From NCBI GenBank assembly GCA_937911045.1, contig CALEPX010000021.1:161791-225790 (forward strand): 64,000 nt of DNA, read 5' to 3'. This document shows, in pieces, positions 1-8,767 of the stretch. The translations under genes were made by a program, and so were the position numbers. The stretch is from an uncultured Fretibacterium sp. GTDB lineage: Bacteria; Synergistota; Synergistia; Synergistales; Aminobacteriaceae. Each line of letters begins with the position of its first letter. Position 1 is the first letter of the stretch. Below the pieces are notes generated by a model, which had not been told where the DNA came from, did not search any database, and saw only the letters and a list, made by a program, of their open reading frames with translations.

Positions 1-491
1 CCGTTATCAACGCATTTTTTTATCCAGTTTATAGCTTCGATTCCGGTATCATCACGCCCGCCTCGCGCAAAAATCCTGAACTCACCATTCACACGCTTCA
101 CGTCCGCAGAAATCACGACGCATTGTGAGCCGTACAATTTCGCAGCTTCCGGAATCAATTTGGGATTGCGAATAGCTCCGGTATTAACGCTGACTTTATC
201 CGCACCGCAGCCAAGCACCCGTTCAAAATCCGCAACACTCGAAATTCCTCCGCCAACCGTCAACGGTATGAAAACATTCCGCGCAGTCTCACGCAAAATA
301 TCCGTGAAAATTTTCCGCCCGTCGGACGACGCCGTTATATCGTAGAAAACAAGTTCATCTGCTCCGTTATCACTGTAAAATTCCGCAAGTTCAACCGGAG
401 AATTTACGTCATTCAATCCCGTGAAATTCACGCCCTTCACGACACGCCCGTCACGAACGTCAAGACACGGGATTATTCGTTTCGTTATCAT
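1..491 (-). CDS. hisF: Imidazole glycerol phosphate synthase subunit HisF (partial, 3' end off window)
   Basis: HisF is the cyclase subunit of imidazole glycerol phosphate synthase. With HisH it converts PRFAR plus ammonia to IGP and AICAR in cytoplasmic histidine synthesis. The reverse strand encodes 163 residues of a (beta/alpha)8 barrel starting MITKRIIPCLDVRDGRVVKG, with the catalytic Asp in CLDV and the phosphate-binding stretch LTVGGGISS near residue 80. The family is usually about 250-260 residues, so roughly the last 90 are beyond the window edge. The ATG at 491 is preceded by a strong CAGGAGGAG Shine-Dalgarno. A hairpin with a T run (532-583) separates it from the protease gene upstream. 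Other his genes should lie off the left edge. Confidence 0.95.
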   Translation of the reverse strand, partial: MITKRIIPCLDVRDGRVVKGVNFTGLNDVNSPVELAEFYSDNGADELVFYDITASSDGRKIFTDILRETARNVFIPLTVGGGISSVADFERVLGCGADKVSVNTGAIRNPKLIPEAAKLYGSQCVVISADVKRVNGEFRIFARGGRDDTGIEAINWIKKCVDN

Positions 492-531
492 GCAAACTCC
501 TCCTGAAAATTCGTAGCTGTAAATTAGCTGT

Positions 532-583
532 AAAAAAAGAGAAACCTCCATTCACAAATCACTCGTGAAAAGAGATTTCTCTT
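532..583 (-). terminator. Rho-independent terminator (possible leader attenuator for hisF)
   Basis: On the minus strand AAGAGAAA and TTTCTCTT form a perfect 8-bp outer stem, with an inner TTCAC/GTGAA stem, followed directly by seven T residues. It lies 49 bp past the stop of the protease gene and 41 bp before hisF, so it most simply ends the protease transcript. A TATAAT at 592-597 (minus) sits just upstream of the hairpin. A hisF leader attenuated by the same hairpin is therefore possible, but no good -35 is visible. Confidence 0.75.
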
Positions 584-631
584 GACTAGGCATTATATCA
601 AATTCCGGAATTTTTGCGAGTTATTTCTGAG

Positions 632-3600
632 TTATTGCTCCGGAAATTCTGCCAAAATCATCGGTGAATATTTTTCCTCACGCGCCTTCAGCCAAACTGC
701 AACGATAATTTCTCGGCTTTCGGGCACAGTTTCGATTGCGTTATCGAGGCTTTGATCGCCAGACTCGTAGAAGCCGACTAATTCGCTGTCACCGGAATCG
801 TCGCTCCAGATTAATTTCGCACTCTCCGGGACATCATCACCCAATTTCACCGTAAATTCGTAGACGTTATCTTCAGTTATCAACATCTCCGGCAAAATCG
901 CAGCGATAATCACATCTCCAGAACTCACGGATTCAGATTCTTGACTTGAACTAGCATCGTTCGCAAATTCTATCCGTGAAATATCTTCGAGTGATTCGGC
1001 TTCGGATTCTGATTCGGCTTCTGATTCATATTCAGATTCATATTCTGATTCAGATTCTGATTCAGGTTTCGCCGCTTCAGATTCGAGTTTGGGTTTTGCA
1101 GCTGTAGTTACGTCACCAACTGTCAAACTCAGAGTTTTCGTATCCGTGCCAACTTCGTTTGTTGCGATGAATGTCAAGTCGAAAGTTCCGTCCTCTTTCG
1201 GAGTTCCTGACAAAGTTCCGTTGCTGGTGTTGAAGCTCATTCCATCTGGTAAATCGCCGTCAACAGACCAAGTTATCTTCGTTGAACCTGTAGCTGCGAG
1301 TTGCTGTTTGTAGGATTTATCTGATGTAGCAGGCGTGAGAGTTGCAGTCGTGATTTTCGGAGCAACTTTTGACGTGAGAGTGATTTTCCTGGTGGCAGTT
1401 CCGTCAGAATTTGCAGCTTTGACAGTAATCGTGAGTTTTTGCTCAGTCGTCGGGAGCGTGCCGGATAATTTCGCGCTGTGAGTGTCTGTCTGCGTGAATG
1501 TGAGATTGCCCTGTCCCGATGCGGTGAACGTTATGAAATCTGTTCCCGTAACTTCAAATTCGAGATCAACATCTGTTCCGGCGGATTGCGTGTAACTAGT
1601 TGTGTCAGGAGTTTGGAAAACTGGTTTTGTGCCGGAGACGGTGAATTTTGCGGACTTGTTAGCTTTCGAGACAGCGTTTTCAGCCGTGACATTCACAGGA
1701 AGATTCGCGAATGAATATTTCGGAGTGCCGGTGATTTTCGCGGTGCCAGAATCCGGATCAGATTCGAAACTCAATCCCAAATCTTCAAGCGTCGTTATAT
1801 TATTCTTCGCCATATCTGTTGTCGGTGTGAAAGTGTACGAGAAAGTAACTGGTTTAGTTCCCGTCGCGGAGATTTTAGAGCCGGAGTATTCCTGATCGAC
1901 TGTGCCTTTTGCGAGTGAGAATTTCAGATTAGGCGCAACACCGTCAACTTTCAGATTTAGAGTTTTGCTCGTAGAACCTGCTGCATTCGTGACTGTGAAT
2001 GTTAGAGGGTAAGTTTTCATTTCGGTCGGAGTTCCTGAGATTGTCGCTGATGAGCCATTCGAAGTCTGCGTGAGTTTCAGTGTGTCCGGCAATCCGGTAA
2101 CGTCCCAGGAAATATTCACCGAACCTTTTGCAGTGAGTTTGGTGGAATATTTCGCGTCAGTTTTTGCGGCGGTGAGTGAATTAGTCGTGATTACCGGAGG
2201 CTCAATTATATTCAACGTAACTTTTTTCGAGGCAGATCCAGAAGCATTCGCGGCAGTAACCGTAACTTTCATAGTCTGCGCAGTTGTCGGAGCTTTGCCG
2301 GATAATCTCGCAGCTTTGTCGCCAGTCTGTTCGAATTTGAGATTGCCCTGTCCGCTCGATTTGAACGTTATGAAATTCGTGCCTGTGACTTCGAAATCAA
2401 GAGCAATATCTGAGCTTGCAACGTACGTGTAAATTGATTCAGTCGGAGCTGTGAAAGCTGGTTTTGCTCCGGTAACTGTGAGTTTCGCGGATTTAGTTTG
2501 TGTCGAGACAGAATTTGAAGCAGTGATATTCAAAACTAGATTCGCGAGCGCGTATATCGGTGTGCCAGTGATTTCCGCAGTTCCGGCTTCGGGGTTTTGT
2601 TCGAGTTTCAGCCCAAGATCTTCAAGTGTCGAAAGCCCGTTCATTGGAGTGAACGTGTATGAGAATTTAATCGGTTTCGTACCTGTTGCGGAAATTTTTG
2701 AGCCGGAATATTCCTGATCTACATTACCTTTCGGGAGTGATATTTTCAGATTCGGCGCAACACCGTTCACCGTCAAATTGAGAGTTTTGCTGGTAGAGCC
2801 TGCTGCATTCGAGACTGTAAATGTCAGAGCGTAAATTCCCATTTCAGTCGGAGTTCCTGAGATTGTCGCTGATGACCCGTTCGAAGTCGGAGTTAGTGTG
2901 AGAGTGTCCGGCAATCCCGAAACGTTCCAAGTGATGCCAGTTGCACCTTTAGTTGCGAGTTTCACGGAATATTTCGCGTCAGTTTTTGCGTTAGTGAGCG
3001 AGTTAGTCGTGATTACTGGAGGCTCGATGATGTTGAGCGTAACTTTTTTCGAAGCAGAACCCGAAGCATTTGTGGCAGTTACCGTAACTTTCAAAGTTTG
3101 CGCTGTAGTCGGAGCTTTACCGGATAATCTCGCAGTTTTGTCGCCGGTCTGAGTGAACGTGAGACTGCCCTGACCAGATGACTTGAACGTTATGAAATTC
3201 GTGCCCGTGACTTCAAAATCGAGATTAATATCTGAACTCGCAACGTACGTGTAAGTTGATTCAGTCGGAGCTGTGAAAACTGGTTTTGCTCCGGTGACGG
3301 TGAGTTTCGCGGACTTAGTTTGTGTCGAGACAGCATTTGAAGCCGTGATATTCAAGACTAAATCCGAGAGCGCGTATATCGGAGTACCGGTGATTTTCGC
3401 TGTTCCTGAAGTTGGATCCTGTTCGAATTGCAAGCCCAAATCTTCGAGTGTGGAGATACCGTTCTTTGGCGTGAGCGTGTAGGTGAATGTAATCGGTTTC
3501 GTGCCAGTTGCGTAAATTTTTGAGCCGGAGTATTCCTGATCGACAGTTCCCTTCCCGAGTGAGAATGTCAAGTTAGGAGCAACACCTTCAACTTTGAGCG

Positions 3601-6541
3601 AGAGATTCTTGGTGGTAGTTCCTGCTGCATTCGTCGCGGTGAAAGTCAGGTTGTAAGTTCCGATTTCAGTCGGAGTTCCTGAGAGCGTCGCTGATGTGCC
3701 GTTCGTGGTCTGAGTGAATGAGAGCGTGTCGGGCAATCCTGAAACATCCCAAGAAATATTCACAGAACCTTTGGCTGCAAGTTTCACGGAATATTTCGCG
3801 TCAGTTTTCGCAGAAGCCAGTGAAGTTGTCGTGATTGTCGGAGGCTCGATTATGTTCAGCGTGATTTTTTTCGAGGCAGTGCCTGAAGCATTCGCAGCGG
3901 TGACTGTTACCGTTAATTTTTTCGCACTGGTCGGAGCTTTGCCAGATAATTTCGCGGTTTTGTCGCCGGTCTGAGTGAATGTCAGCGGACTGTAGCCGGT
4001 TGCGGTGAACGTGATAACTTTTGTGCCAGAAACTTCGAAATCGAGATTAATATCTGAACCCGTGTTGAACGTGTATTGAGTTGCGGATTCGTCCGGAGTT
4101 GTGAAAGCTGGTTTATCACCTTCGACTGTAAATTTCACGGTGCTTGTGACTTTCGAGACGATGTTTTTAGCCGTGATATTCACCGGTAAAGACTTGAACG
4201 CAAATTTTGGAGTGCCGGTTATATTCGCAGTGCCGGATTCCGGATTCTGTTCGAGTTTCAGACCTAAATCTTCGAGAGTGTTTATCCCGGATTTTTTCAT
4301 CTCGGTCGTTGGAGTAATCGTGCAATCGAAGTTGATCGGTTTTGTGCCGCTTGCTGAAATTTCTGAGCCGGAGTATTCATGTTCAGCAATTCCGTTGGGG
4401 AGTTTAGCCGTGATTTTCGGAGCTACGCCTTTGACTGTGAGTGTGAGAGTTTTCGTGACAATTCCGACGTCGTTTGAGAGTTTGAGCGTGACGTTGTAAG
4501 TTGCGACTTCGGTTGGAGTTCCCTCGATTGTTGCGGAAGTTCCGGCTGTGTTCTGTTGTGTGAAAGTGAGCGTATCCGGAAGTCCTGAAGCTGTCCAAGT
4601 AATATTCGCAGAGCCTTTTGCGGCGAGTTTCGCGTAATATTTCGTGTCAGTCGTTGCGTTCGGGAGGGAACTTGTTGAGAGCGTAGGTTTTTCGGAAATC
4701 GTAATCGAGAATTGTTTTGTCGCGCTGCCGTGAGAATTTTTCGCGGTGATTGTCGTTGCGAATGTTCCGGTTTTTGTTGGTGTGCCGGAGATTGTGAGAG
4801 TGTTGCTGTTGAAACTCAAGCCGTTCGGAAGATTCTTGATTGTGAACGTGAGATTTGTTCCGGAAATGCTGAGTTGTTCGGAATAACTTTCGCCGAGTAT
4901 GCCATCGCTTAGAGTTGCAGTGTTGATTACCGGAGCTGAATCTTCCTGATTTGCCGGTATTACTGGAGAATCTCCGCCCGTAACTGTGAAAGCTTTGATG
5001 CACGCGTTGTAGTAATTTCCCTTTGCCCAACTTGAGCTTGAACCGTAATCCGAGAAGAAACTGCCCGATTCGATTTTAGCATTGTCCGTGTAGCCTGAAA
5101 CTTTTGATTCGATTGCGACCTGCGAATTGCTGAATTGCACGACGACTGAGAAATAATCGCCTTTTGTCAGAGGGATTTGCTTGTTCAGAGTGATTGTGTG
5201 ATAACCTGCTGTTGAGATTGTGTCTTTTTGATAATGCACGAGAGTTCCTGACGTTGGCGCAGAATTTACGGATTGCAGACCGGTGTAGATGGACGTTGTG
5301 CAAGTTACGTTGTTGTCGGTTGTGAATAAGCCTACTTCGGTCAATTTCTCGTTTTTCTCACGTAACGCTTGGAAAACATTTGCTGCGAAATTGTAATTGA
5401 CCGTTCCGACCCAGCCGAGAGCGTCATAATAGTAGCACTGCATGTCAGAATTTGCAGGTTCAACGATGAACGCGCAACCGTCAGAAATCAGCTGTTCGTA
5501 CGACATCCAGAAATAGCCGTTATCGCCGACGTTGCCATTGCCGTTTGTGCCCCAAATATCGCCCCAGGAATTTTTCACTAGCCAAGCACCGTTACTTGAG
5601 GGTTTGTTCTTGAAGTCTTCTTTCGGAAAATCATCGTCCCAGCCAACGAGCAAAACTGCGTGATCGATTTTGTTTGCGCTATTGTAGAAAGTCGTGTGAC
5701 CGTTGATTTTCGCGTATGAAGAGTAAGCACTGCCGTAATAGCTTATCTGGACAGCTCCGTGAGTCATGATTCGCTGCTTGATGTTTTCGCTTGAATCTAC
5801 GGCTCTCGAATTTGTCGTGAAAGTTGCTTCTTTTAAGCGCAAAATTCTGGGATAACTTTCGGGCGTTGAGTATTGCGGATCGGTTCTGTATGGCAAAACT
5901 GAATCGAGAACTGGTCCGTCAAGTCGTGAATATAACGCGATCGTGTAAATAGAGTTGCCCCCGTTGCCGAGAATCGTGTTCATGTTGGAATTGGTCTTGT
6001 AATTCTCGTAGGCTTTTGAGTAATCGGAATTTTTCATCGCGAACCAGGCTAAGTGCATCACGGATAGATCCATTTTGGAATTTCCCTGCCGCATGTAATT
6101 CGATTCCATCGCGCCTATTCCAGCGAACGCCCAACACGTACCGTCATTGCCCTGATCTTTCACGCTGGTCAGATAATTTCCGGCAGTTCTGAGATCATAT
6201 TTGCTCGGGATTGTCGTAGCTTTGTCGCGCAATGAGATTTCTTGCGGTGGATTATTCGCGAGATGTGACAGGTCAATCGGGAGCGGAATGTAACCTGTTG
6301 GTTTAAGATTTTCGGATTCTGATTCGGAATCGGATTCTAAACCGGAATTTGCTTTTGCTCCGTCACGAGTAATGACCGGAGAATTTTGTTCACTTTGCCA
6401 GCGTAGAAATTCTTCGGAGAATGGTTCTAACTCAGTTTTTGCTGGCTCGAAAGTATCCTCGGCGAAAGTCCCCGTCGCGAAAAATGCGAACACGAACATC
6501 ATCGCTAGTATTAGAATTTTGGTGTATTTGTTTGTGTACAT
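632..6541 (-). CDS. Secreted C1A papain-like protease with lectin-like domain and about 14 Ig-like (He_PIG) modules
   Basis: A predicted secreted cysteine protease of 1969 residues. The start is the ATG at 6541 because AAAGGAG lies just upstream; an in-frame ATG 24 bp earlier would put that site inside the gene. Residues 1-27 are a signal peptide. A papain domain follows with oxyanion Gln130, catalytic Cys136 (GTCWAF), His294 (DHAVLLVGWD) and Asn324 (VKNSWG), so the active site looks intact. Residues about 380-560 resemble the Lectin_like domain commonly found after such proteases. From about 575 to 1840 come roughly 14 Ig-like putative-Ig modules, mostly in a three-module super-repeat. The tail is Ser/Glu-rich and then ends in a short unassigned domain. 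No transmembrane anchor or Synerg-CTERM tail is seen. Substrate and surface attachment are unknown. Confidence 0.9.
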   Translation of the reverse strand: MYTNKYTKILILAMMFVFAFFATGTFAEDTFEPAKTELEPFSEEFLRWQSEQNSPVITRDGAKANSGLESDSESESENLKPTGYIPLPIDLSHLANNPPQEISLRDKATTIPSKYDLRTAGNYLTSVKDQGNDGTCWAFAGIGAMESNYMRQGNSKMDLSVMHLAWFAMKNSDYSKAYENYKTNSNMNTILGNGGNSIYTIALYSRLDGPVLDSVLPYRTDPQYSTPESYPRILRLKEATFTTNSRAVDSSENIKQRIMTHGAVQISYYGSAYSSYAKINGHTTFYNSANKIDHAVLLVGWDDDFPKEDFKNKPSSNGAWLVKNSWGDIWGTNGNGNVGDNGYFWMSYEQLISDGCAFIVEPANSDMQCYYYDALGWVGTVNYNFAANVFQALREKNEKLTEVGLFTTDNNVTCTTSIYTGLQSVNSAPTSGTLVHYQKDTISTAGYHTITLNKQIPLTKGDYFSVVVQFSNSQVAIESKVSGYTDNAKIESGSFFSDYGSSSSWAKGNYYNACIKAFTVTGGDSPVIPANQEDSAPVINTATLSDGILGESYSEQLSISGTNLTFTIKNLPNGLSFNSNTLTISGTPTKTGTFATTITAKNSHGSATKQFSITISEKPTLSTSSLPNATTDTKYYAKLAAKGSANITWTASGLPDTLTFTQQNTAGTSATIEGTPTEVATYNVTLKLSNDVGIVTKTLTLTVKGVAPKITAKLPNGIAEHEYSGSEISASGTKPINFDCTITPTTEMKKSGINTLEDLGLKLEQNPESGTANITGTPKFAFKSLPVNITAKNIVSKVTSTVKFTVEGDKPAFTTPDESATQYTFNTGSDINLDFEVSGTKVITFTATGYSPLTFTQTGDKTAKLSGKAPTSAKKLTVTVTAANASGTASKKITLNIIEPPTITTTSLASAKTDAKYSVKLAAKGSVNISWDVSGLPDTLSFTQTTNGTSATLSGTPTEIGTYNLTFTATNAAGTTTKNLSLKVEGVAPNLTFSLGKGTVDQEYSGSKIYATGTKPITFTYTLTPKNGISTLEDLGLQFEQDPTSGTAKITGTPIYALSDLVLNITASNAVSTQTKSAKLTVTGAKPVFTAPTESTYTYVASSDINLDFEVTGTNFITFKSSGQGSLTFTQTGDKTARLSGKAPTTAQTLKVTVTATNASGSASKKVTLNIIEPPVITTNSLTNAKTDAKYSVKLATKGATGITWNVSGLPDTLTLTPTSNGSSATISGTPTEMGIYALTFTVSNAAGSTSKTLNLTVNGVAPNLKISLPKGNVDQEYSGSKISATGTKPIKFSYTFTPMNGLSTLEDLGLKLEQNPEAGTAEITGTPIYALANLVLNITASNSVSTQTKSAKLTVTGAKPAFTAPTESIYTYVASSDIALDFEVTGTNFITFKSSGQGNLKFEQTGDKAARLSGKAPTTAQTMKVTVTAANASGSASKKVTLNIIEPPVITTNSLTAAKTDAKYSTKLTAKGSVNISWDVTGLPDTLKLTQTSNGSSATISGTPTEMKTYPLTFTVTNAAGSTSKTLNLKVDGVAPNLKFSLAKGTVDQEYSGSKISATGTKPVTFSYTFTPTTDMAKNNITTLEDLGLSFESDPDSGTAKITGTPKYSFANLPVNVTAENAVSKANKSAKFTVSGTKPVFQTPDTTSYTQSAGTDVDLEFEVTGTDFITFTASGQGNLTFTQTDTHSAKLSGTLPTTEQKLTITVKAANSDGTATRKITLTSKVAPKITTATLTPATSDKSYKQQLAATGSTKITWSVDGDLPDGMSFNTSNGTLSGTPKEDGTFDLTFIATNEVGTDTKTLSLTVGDVTTAAKPKLESEAAKPESESESEYESEYESEAESESEAESLEDISRIEFANDASSSQESESVSSGDVIIAAILPEMLITEDNVYEFTVKLGDDVPESAKLIWSDDSGDSELVGFYESGDQSLDNAIETVPESREIIVAVWLKAREEKYSPMILAEFPEQ
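1931..4427 (-). repeat. 822-bp tandem super-repeat coding for Ig-like modules
   Basis: The codons for the GVAP motif that opens each super-repeat align at 1931, 2753, 3575 and 4418, giving periods of 822, 822 and 843 bp. Each unit encodes three different Ig-like modules of about 90 residues, opening GVAP, KPxF and EPPxITT. The two middle periods are exactly equal and their sequence is very similar, which suggests recent duplication or homogenisation. All periods are multiples of three, so copy number can change without breaking the frame. The span given runs from the first to the last aligned motif; module sequence continues on both sides. Confidence 0.85.
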
Positions 6542-6668
6542 TTTCGAAACTCCTTTCAAAGACATTAAGTAATATATTAATAATTATGATTCGGTGTAAT
6601 TTGCGCCTAGCTTTATTATAATATGTTTGTTGTAAAAAGTTGCGAATTTTTTCACAGGAGAATTTTTC

Positions 6669-6923
6669 ATGAGATTATTTATCACGACGTTATCAATGTT
6701 CAGTGTTATCGGATTCGGTTACGCGCTTGCCGGTTACGGTGGGACTTTGTTCGGGAACGCGATGCGGATTGATTACGTTTCGTTCGGATTGATAACTGGA
6801 TTGGGCTGCGGATTGACTGCGATGCTGCTATGGTACAGGAACCGGAAAAATTTTTTCTACGATGATGACTTAGATCACTCCGGAGAATTTTTGCAAGATG
6901 TCAAGTCAAGCGATCCAGAATAA
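6669..6923 (+). CDS. Small two-helix membrane protein, unknown function
   Basis: An 84-residue protein that I do not recognise. It has two hydrophobic stretches (about residues 3-22 and 36-56) joined by a short glycine-rich loop, then a basic patch (YRNRKN) and an acidic C-terminal tail (DDDLDHSGE). By the positive-inside rule the tail should be cytoplasmic. The start is supported by CACAGGAG upstream of the ATG. The last 26 bases overlap the next gene, so the two are probably translationally coupled. The 127-bp region before it, shared with the divergent protease gene, contains a palindromic TATTATAATA at about 6614-6623 that could serve as a -10 for either strand. Confidence 0.7.
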   Translation: MRLFITTLSMFSVIGFGYALAGYGGTLFGNAMRIDYVSFGLITGLGCGLTAMLLWYRNRKNFFYDDDLDHSGEFLQDVKSSDPE

Positions 6924-7632
6924 TTTTCTCGCGATATATCAGGATCTGAACGCTGCGATTGATGGCGCGAAATTAGAGTTCCAAGAGCCGGTGATTGCTG
7001 CGTATAATCCGCTGGAATATGCGTGGGACGGTTTCGAGAAGTACGTGCGGAAATATTTGCGTTACGGTGTGAGAAATGTTTTTCTGGGAATGAATCCCGG
7101 ACCTTGGGGCATGGCGCAGACTGGAGTTCCGTTCGGTGAAGTGAATTTTGTTCGAGATTGGCTGAATTTGCGAGATATTGTGATTCGCAAGCCGATTAAC
7201 GAGCTGGATTCTTACAAGATTCTCGGTCTTGATTGCAAACGTTCGGAAGTCAGCGGCAAAAGACTCTGGGGATTATTTCGCGATGAATTTGCTGAGCCGG
7301 AGAATTTTTTCGCGGAGAATTTCGTGCTGAATTATTGCCCGTTGCTGTTTATTGCGAGACCTGCGCGGAATTTAACACCGGATAAAATCAAGCTGCCTGA
7401 GAGGAAAATATTATTCGGAATTTGTGACGGTGCGTTGAGAAAAATTCTGGAGATTTTGCGCCCTGAGAACGCGATTGGGATCGGAAATTTTGCGGAATCG
7501 AGATTGCTCGAAGTCATGACAGGTTCGCGAGTTGTGAAAATTCTTCACCCAAGTCCGGCATCACCGTTGAGTGCGAAAAATTGGGACGTGAAAGCTAAAG
7601 AGAAATTGATTGCGTCGGGAGTTTGGAGGTGA
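6898..7632 (+). CDS. SMUG-type single-strand-selective uracil-DNA glycosylase
   Basis: Predicted base-excision repair enzyme that removes uracil (and probably oxidised pyrimidines) from DNA. The signature GMNPGPWGMAQTGVPFGE near residues 64-81 is the SMUG1 water-activating/uracil-pocket motif, with Asn in the NPGPWG segment. The C-terminal LHPSPASPLS near 216-225 is the DNA-intercalating His-containing loop. At 244 residues it has the usual bacterial SMUG length. It starts inside the end of the preceding small membrane protein gene, with GGAGAA upstream, and ends 4 bp before the acylphosphatase start. SMUG enzymes are much rarer in bacteria than family 1 UDGs, so this may be the main or an additional uracil repair activity. 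Confidence 0.88.
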   Translation: MSSQAIQNNFLAIYQDLNAAIDGAKLEFQEPVIAAYNPLEYAWDGFEKYVRKYLRYGVRNVFLGMNPGPWGMAQTGVPFGEVNFVRDWLNLRDIVIRKPINELDSYKILGLDCKRSEVSGKRLWGLFRDEFAEPENFFAENFVLNYCPLLFIARPARNLTPDKIKLPERKILFGICDGALRKILEILRPENAIGIGNFAESRLLEVMTGSRVVKILHPSPASPLSAKNWDVKAKEKLIASGVWR

Positions 7633-7636
7633 TTTT

Positions 7637-7924
7637 GTGAGCGATGAAATAGTCAGAGTGCGCGCGTTATTAGCCGGAAGAGTTCAGCACGTCGGCTTCA
7701 GAGCTTGGGCGTGTGATCAGGCTGAGCGTTTAGGATTGACCGGAACTGTTGAGAATTTGCTGGACGGTCGCGTTGAAGTGGTTTTTCAGGGCAAGCGTGA
7801 TTGCGTGGACGAGATGAAAGTGAAGCTCAAGCGTGGTCCAACGATGGCACTTGTGAGACAGGCGATTTTTTATAACGAGAAAGTTGTTGAGAACGAGACG
7901 AATTTTGGCAGTATATGGTGGTAG
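7637..7924 (+). CDS. acyP: Acylphosphatase
   Basis: A 95-residue acylphosphatase that hydrolyses acyl phosphates such as acetyl phosphate in the cytoplasm. The catalytic loop GRVQHVGFRAWA carries the conserved Arg. The matching GTVENLLDGRVEVVFQG segment holds the catalytic-Asn region, here TVEN followed by L. The GTG at 7637 is chosen because GGAGGTGA lies 5-6 bp before it; a longer reading frame opens at 7610 inside the SMUG gene but has no comparable site. It ends FGSIWW, where family members commonly end in an aromatic-rich strand. It probably shares a transcript with the SMUG gene. Confidence 0.9.
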   Translation: MSDEIVRVRALLAGRVQHVGFRAWACDQAERLGLTGTVENLLDGRVEVVFQGKRDCVDEMKVKLKRGPTMALVRQAIFYNEKVVENETNFGSIWW

Positions 7925-7993
7925 TTATGATTCGTGATATTATTTTCGTGAAATATTTTGCGATATTCTTGATAGTAAGGTTGTGAAAATTTT

Positions 7994-8746
7994 TTGGTAG
8001 AAGTCAGGGAAATTTTGGAAGCCGTGCGAGATGGCTCACTCGGAGTTGATGAGGCGTTACTGAAATTGAAGGAGAAGCCTTTCGAAGATGTCGGTTACGC
8101 GAAAGTTGACTTGCACAGAAAATTGCGCCAGGGTGCAGCGGAAATTATTTACGGAGCTGGGAAATCTGCGGAACAAATCGCCGGAATCGTTCGTGTAATG
8201 CTCGCGAATAATCAGGACTTGATATTAATCACGCGCCTGTCGAGAGAATCTGCGAATGAACTTGTGGCTCTCGGGATAAATCTTGACTATCATGAAATTG
8301 CGAAAATCGGAATCGTTGGGAAAATTCCTGAGCCGAAATATTCTGGTTTCGTTTTGGCAGCGACTGGCGGCACGAGCGATATTCCTGTTGCAGAAGAAGC
8401 TGCGTTGACGTGTGAAGTTTTGGGCAGCAGGGTTGTGAGATTATTCGATGTCGGAGTTGCGGGTTTGCATCGTGTGCTGAATCATATTGACGAGATAATG
8501 AGTGCGAATGTGATAATCGCGATTGCAGGAATGGAAGGCGCATTGGCGAGTGTGTTGGGAGGTCTGACGGATTCGCCGGTGATAGCTGTTCCGACGAGTG
8601 TTGGCTACGGAGCGTCGTTCGGTGGAATTTCCGCGTTGCTTTCGATGTTAAATTCCTGTGCGAGCGGAGTTTCTGTTGTGAATATTGACAACGGATTCGG
8701 AGCAGGTTATCTTGCAGCAATGATGAATCGTAAATTTGCGAAATAA
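7994..8746 (+). CDS. larB: LarB, pyridinium-3,5-biscarboxylate mononucleotide synthase
   Basis: LarB carboxylates and hydrolyses nicotinic acid adenine dinucleotide, the first step in making the nickel-pincer cofactor of lactate racemase and related enzymes. The 250-residue protein has the small helical N-terminal region and a PurE-like C-terminal domain with ATGGTSDIPVAEEA near residue 120 and a glycine-rich GYGASFGG stretch near 200-207. Translation must begin at the TTG at 7994, because the nearby GTG and TTG codons are in frames that stop at once. The AAGG about 13 bp upstream is a modest ribosome site. LarC and LarE are not in this window. A nickel transporter lies at 29585-32834. Confidence 0.88.
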   Translation: MVEVREILEAVRDGSLGVDEALLKLKEKPFEDVGYAKVDLHRKLRQGAAEIIYGAGKSAEQIAGIVRVMLANNQDLILITRLSRESANELVALGINLDYHEIAKIGIVGKIPEPKYSGFVLAATGGTSDIPVAEEAALTCEVLGSRVVRLFDVGVAGLHRVLNHIDEIMSANVIIAIAGMEGALASVLGGLTDSPVIAVPTSVGYGASFGGISALLSMLNSCASGVSVVNIDNGFGAGYLAAMMNRKFAK

Positions 8747-8767
8747 TTTTTAACGGGAGCGTAAATC

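Noticed and set aside
1089..4499. Several open reading frames of 70-130 codons on the plus strand across the protease gene
   Set aside because: They are antisense to the Ig-like repeats and recur with the same 822-bp period; they have no ribosome sites and reflect codon bias of the real gene.
1100..4600. CRISPR array, suggested by regular repeats
   Set aside because: The repeat is long (822 bp), coding and in frame, without short direct repeats and unique spacers; no cas genes are present.
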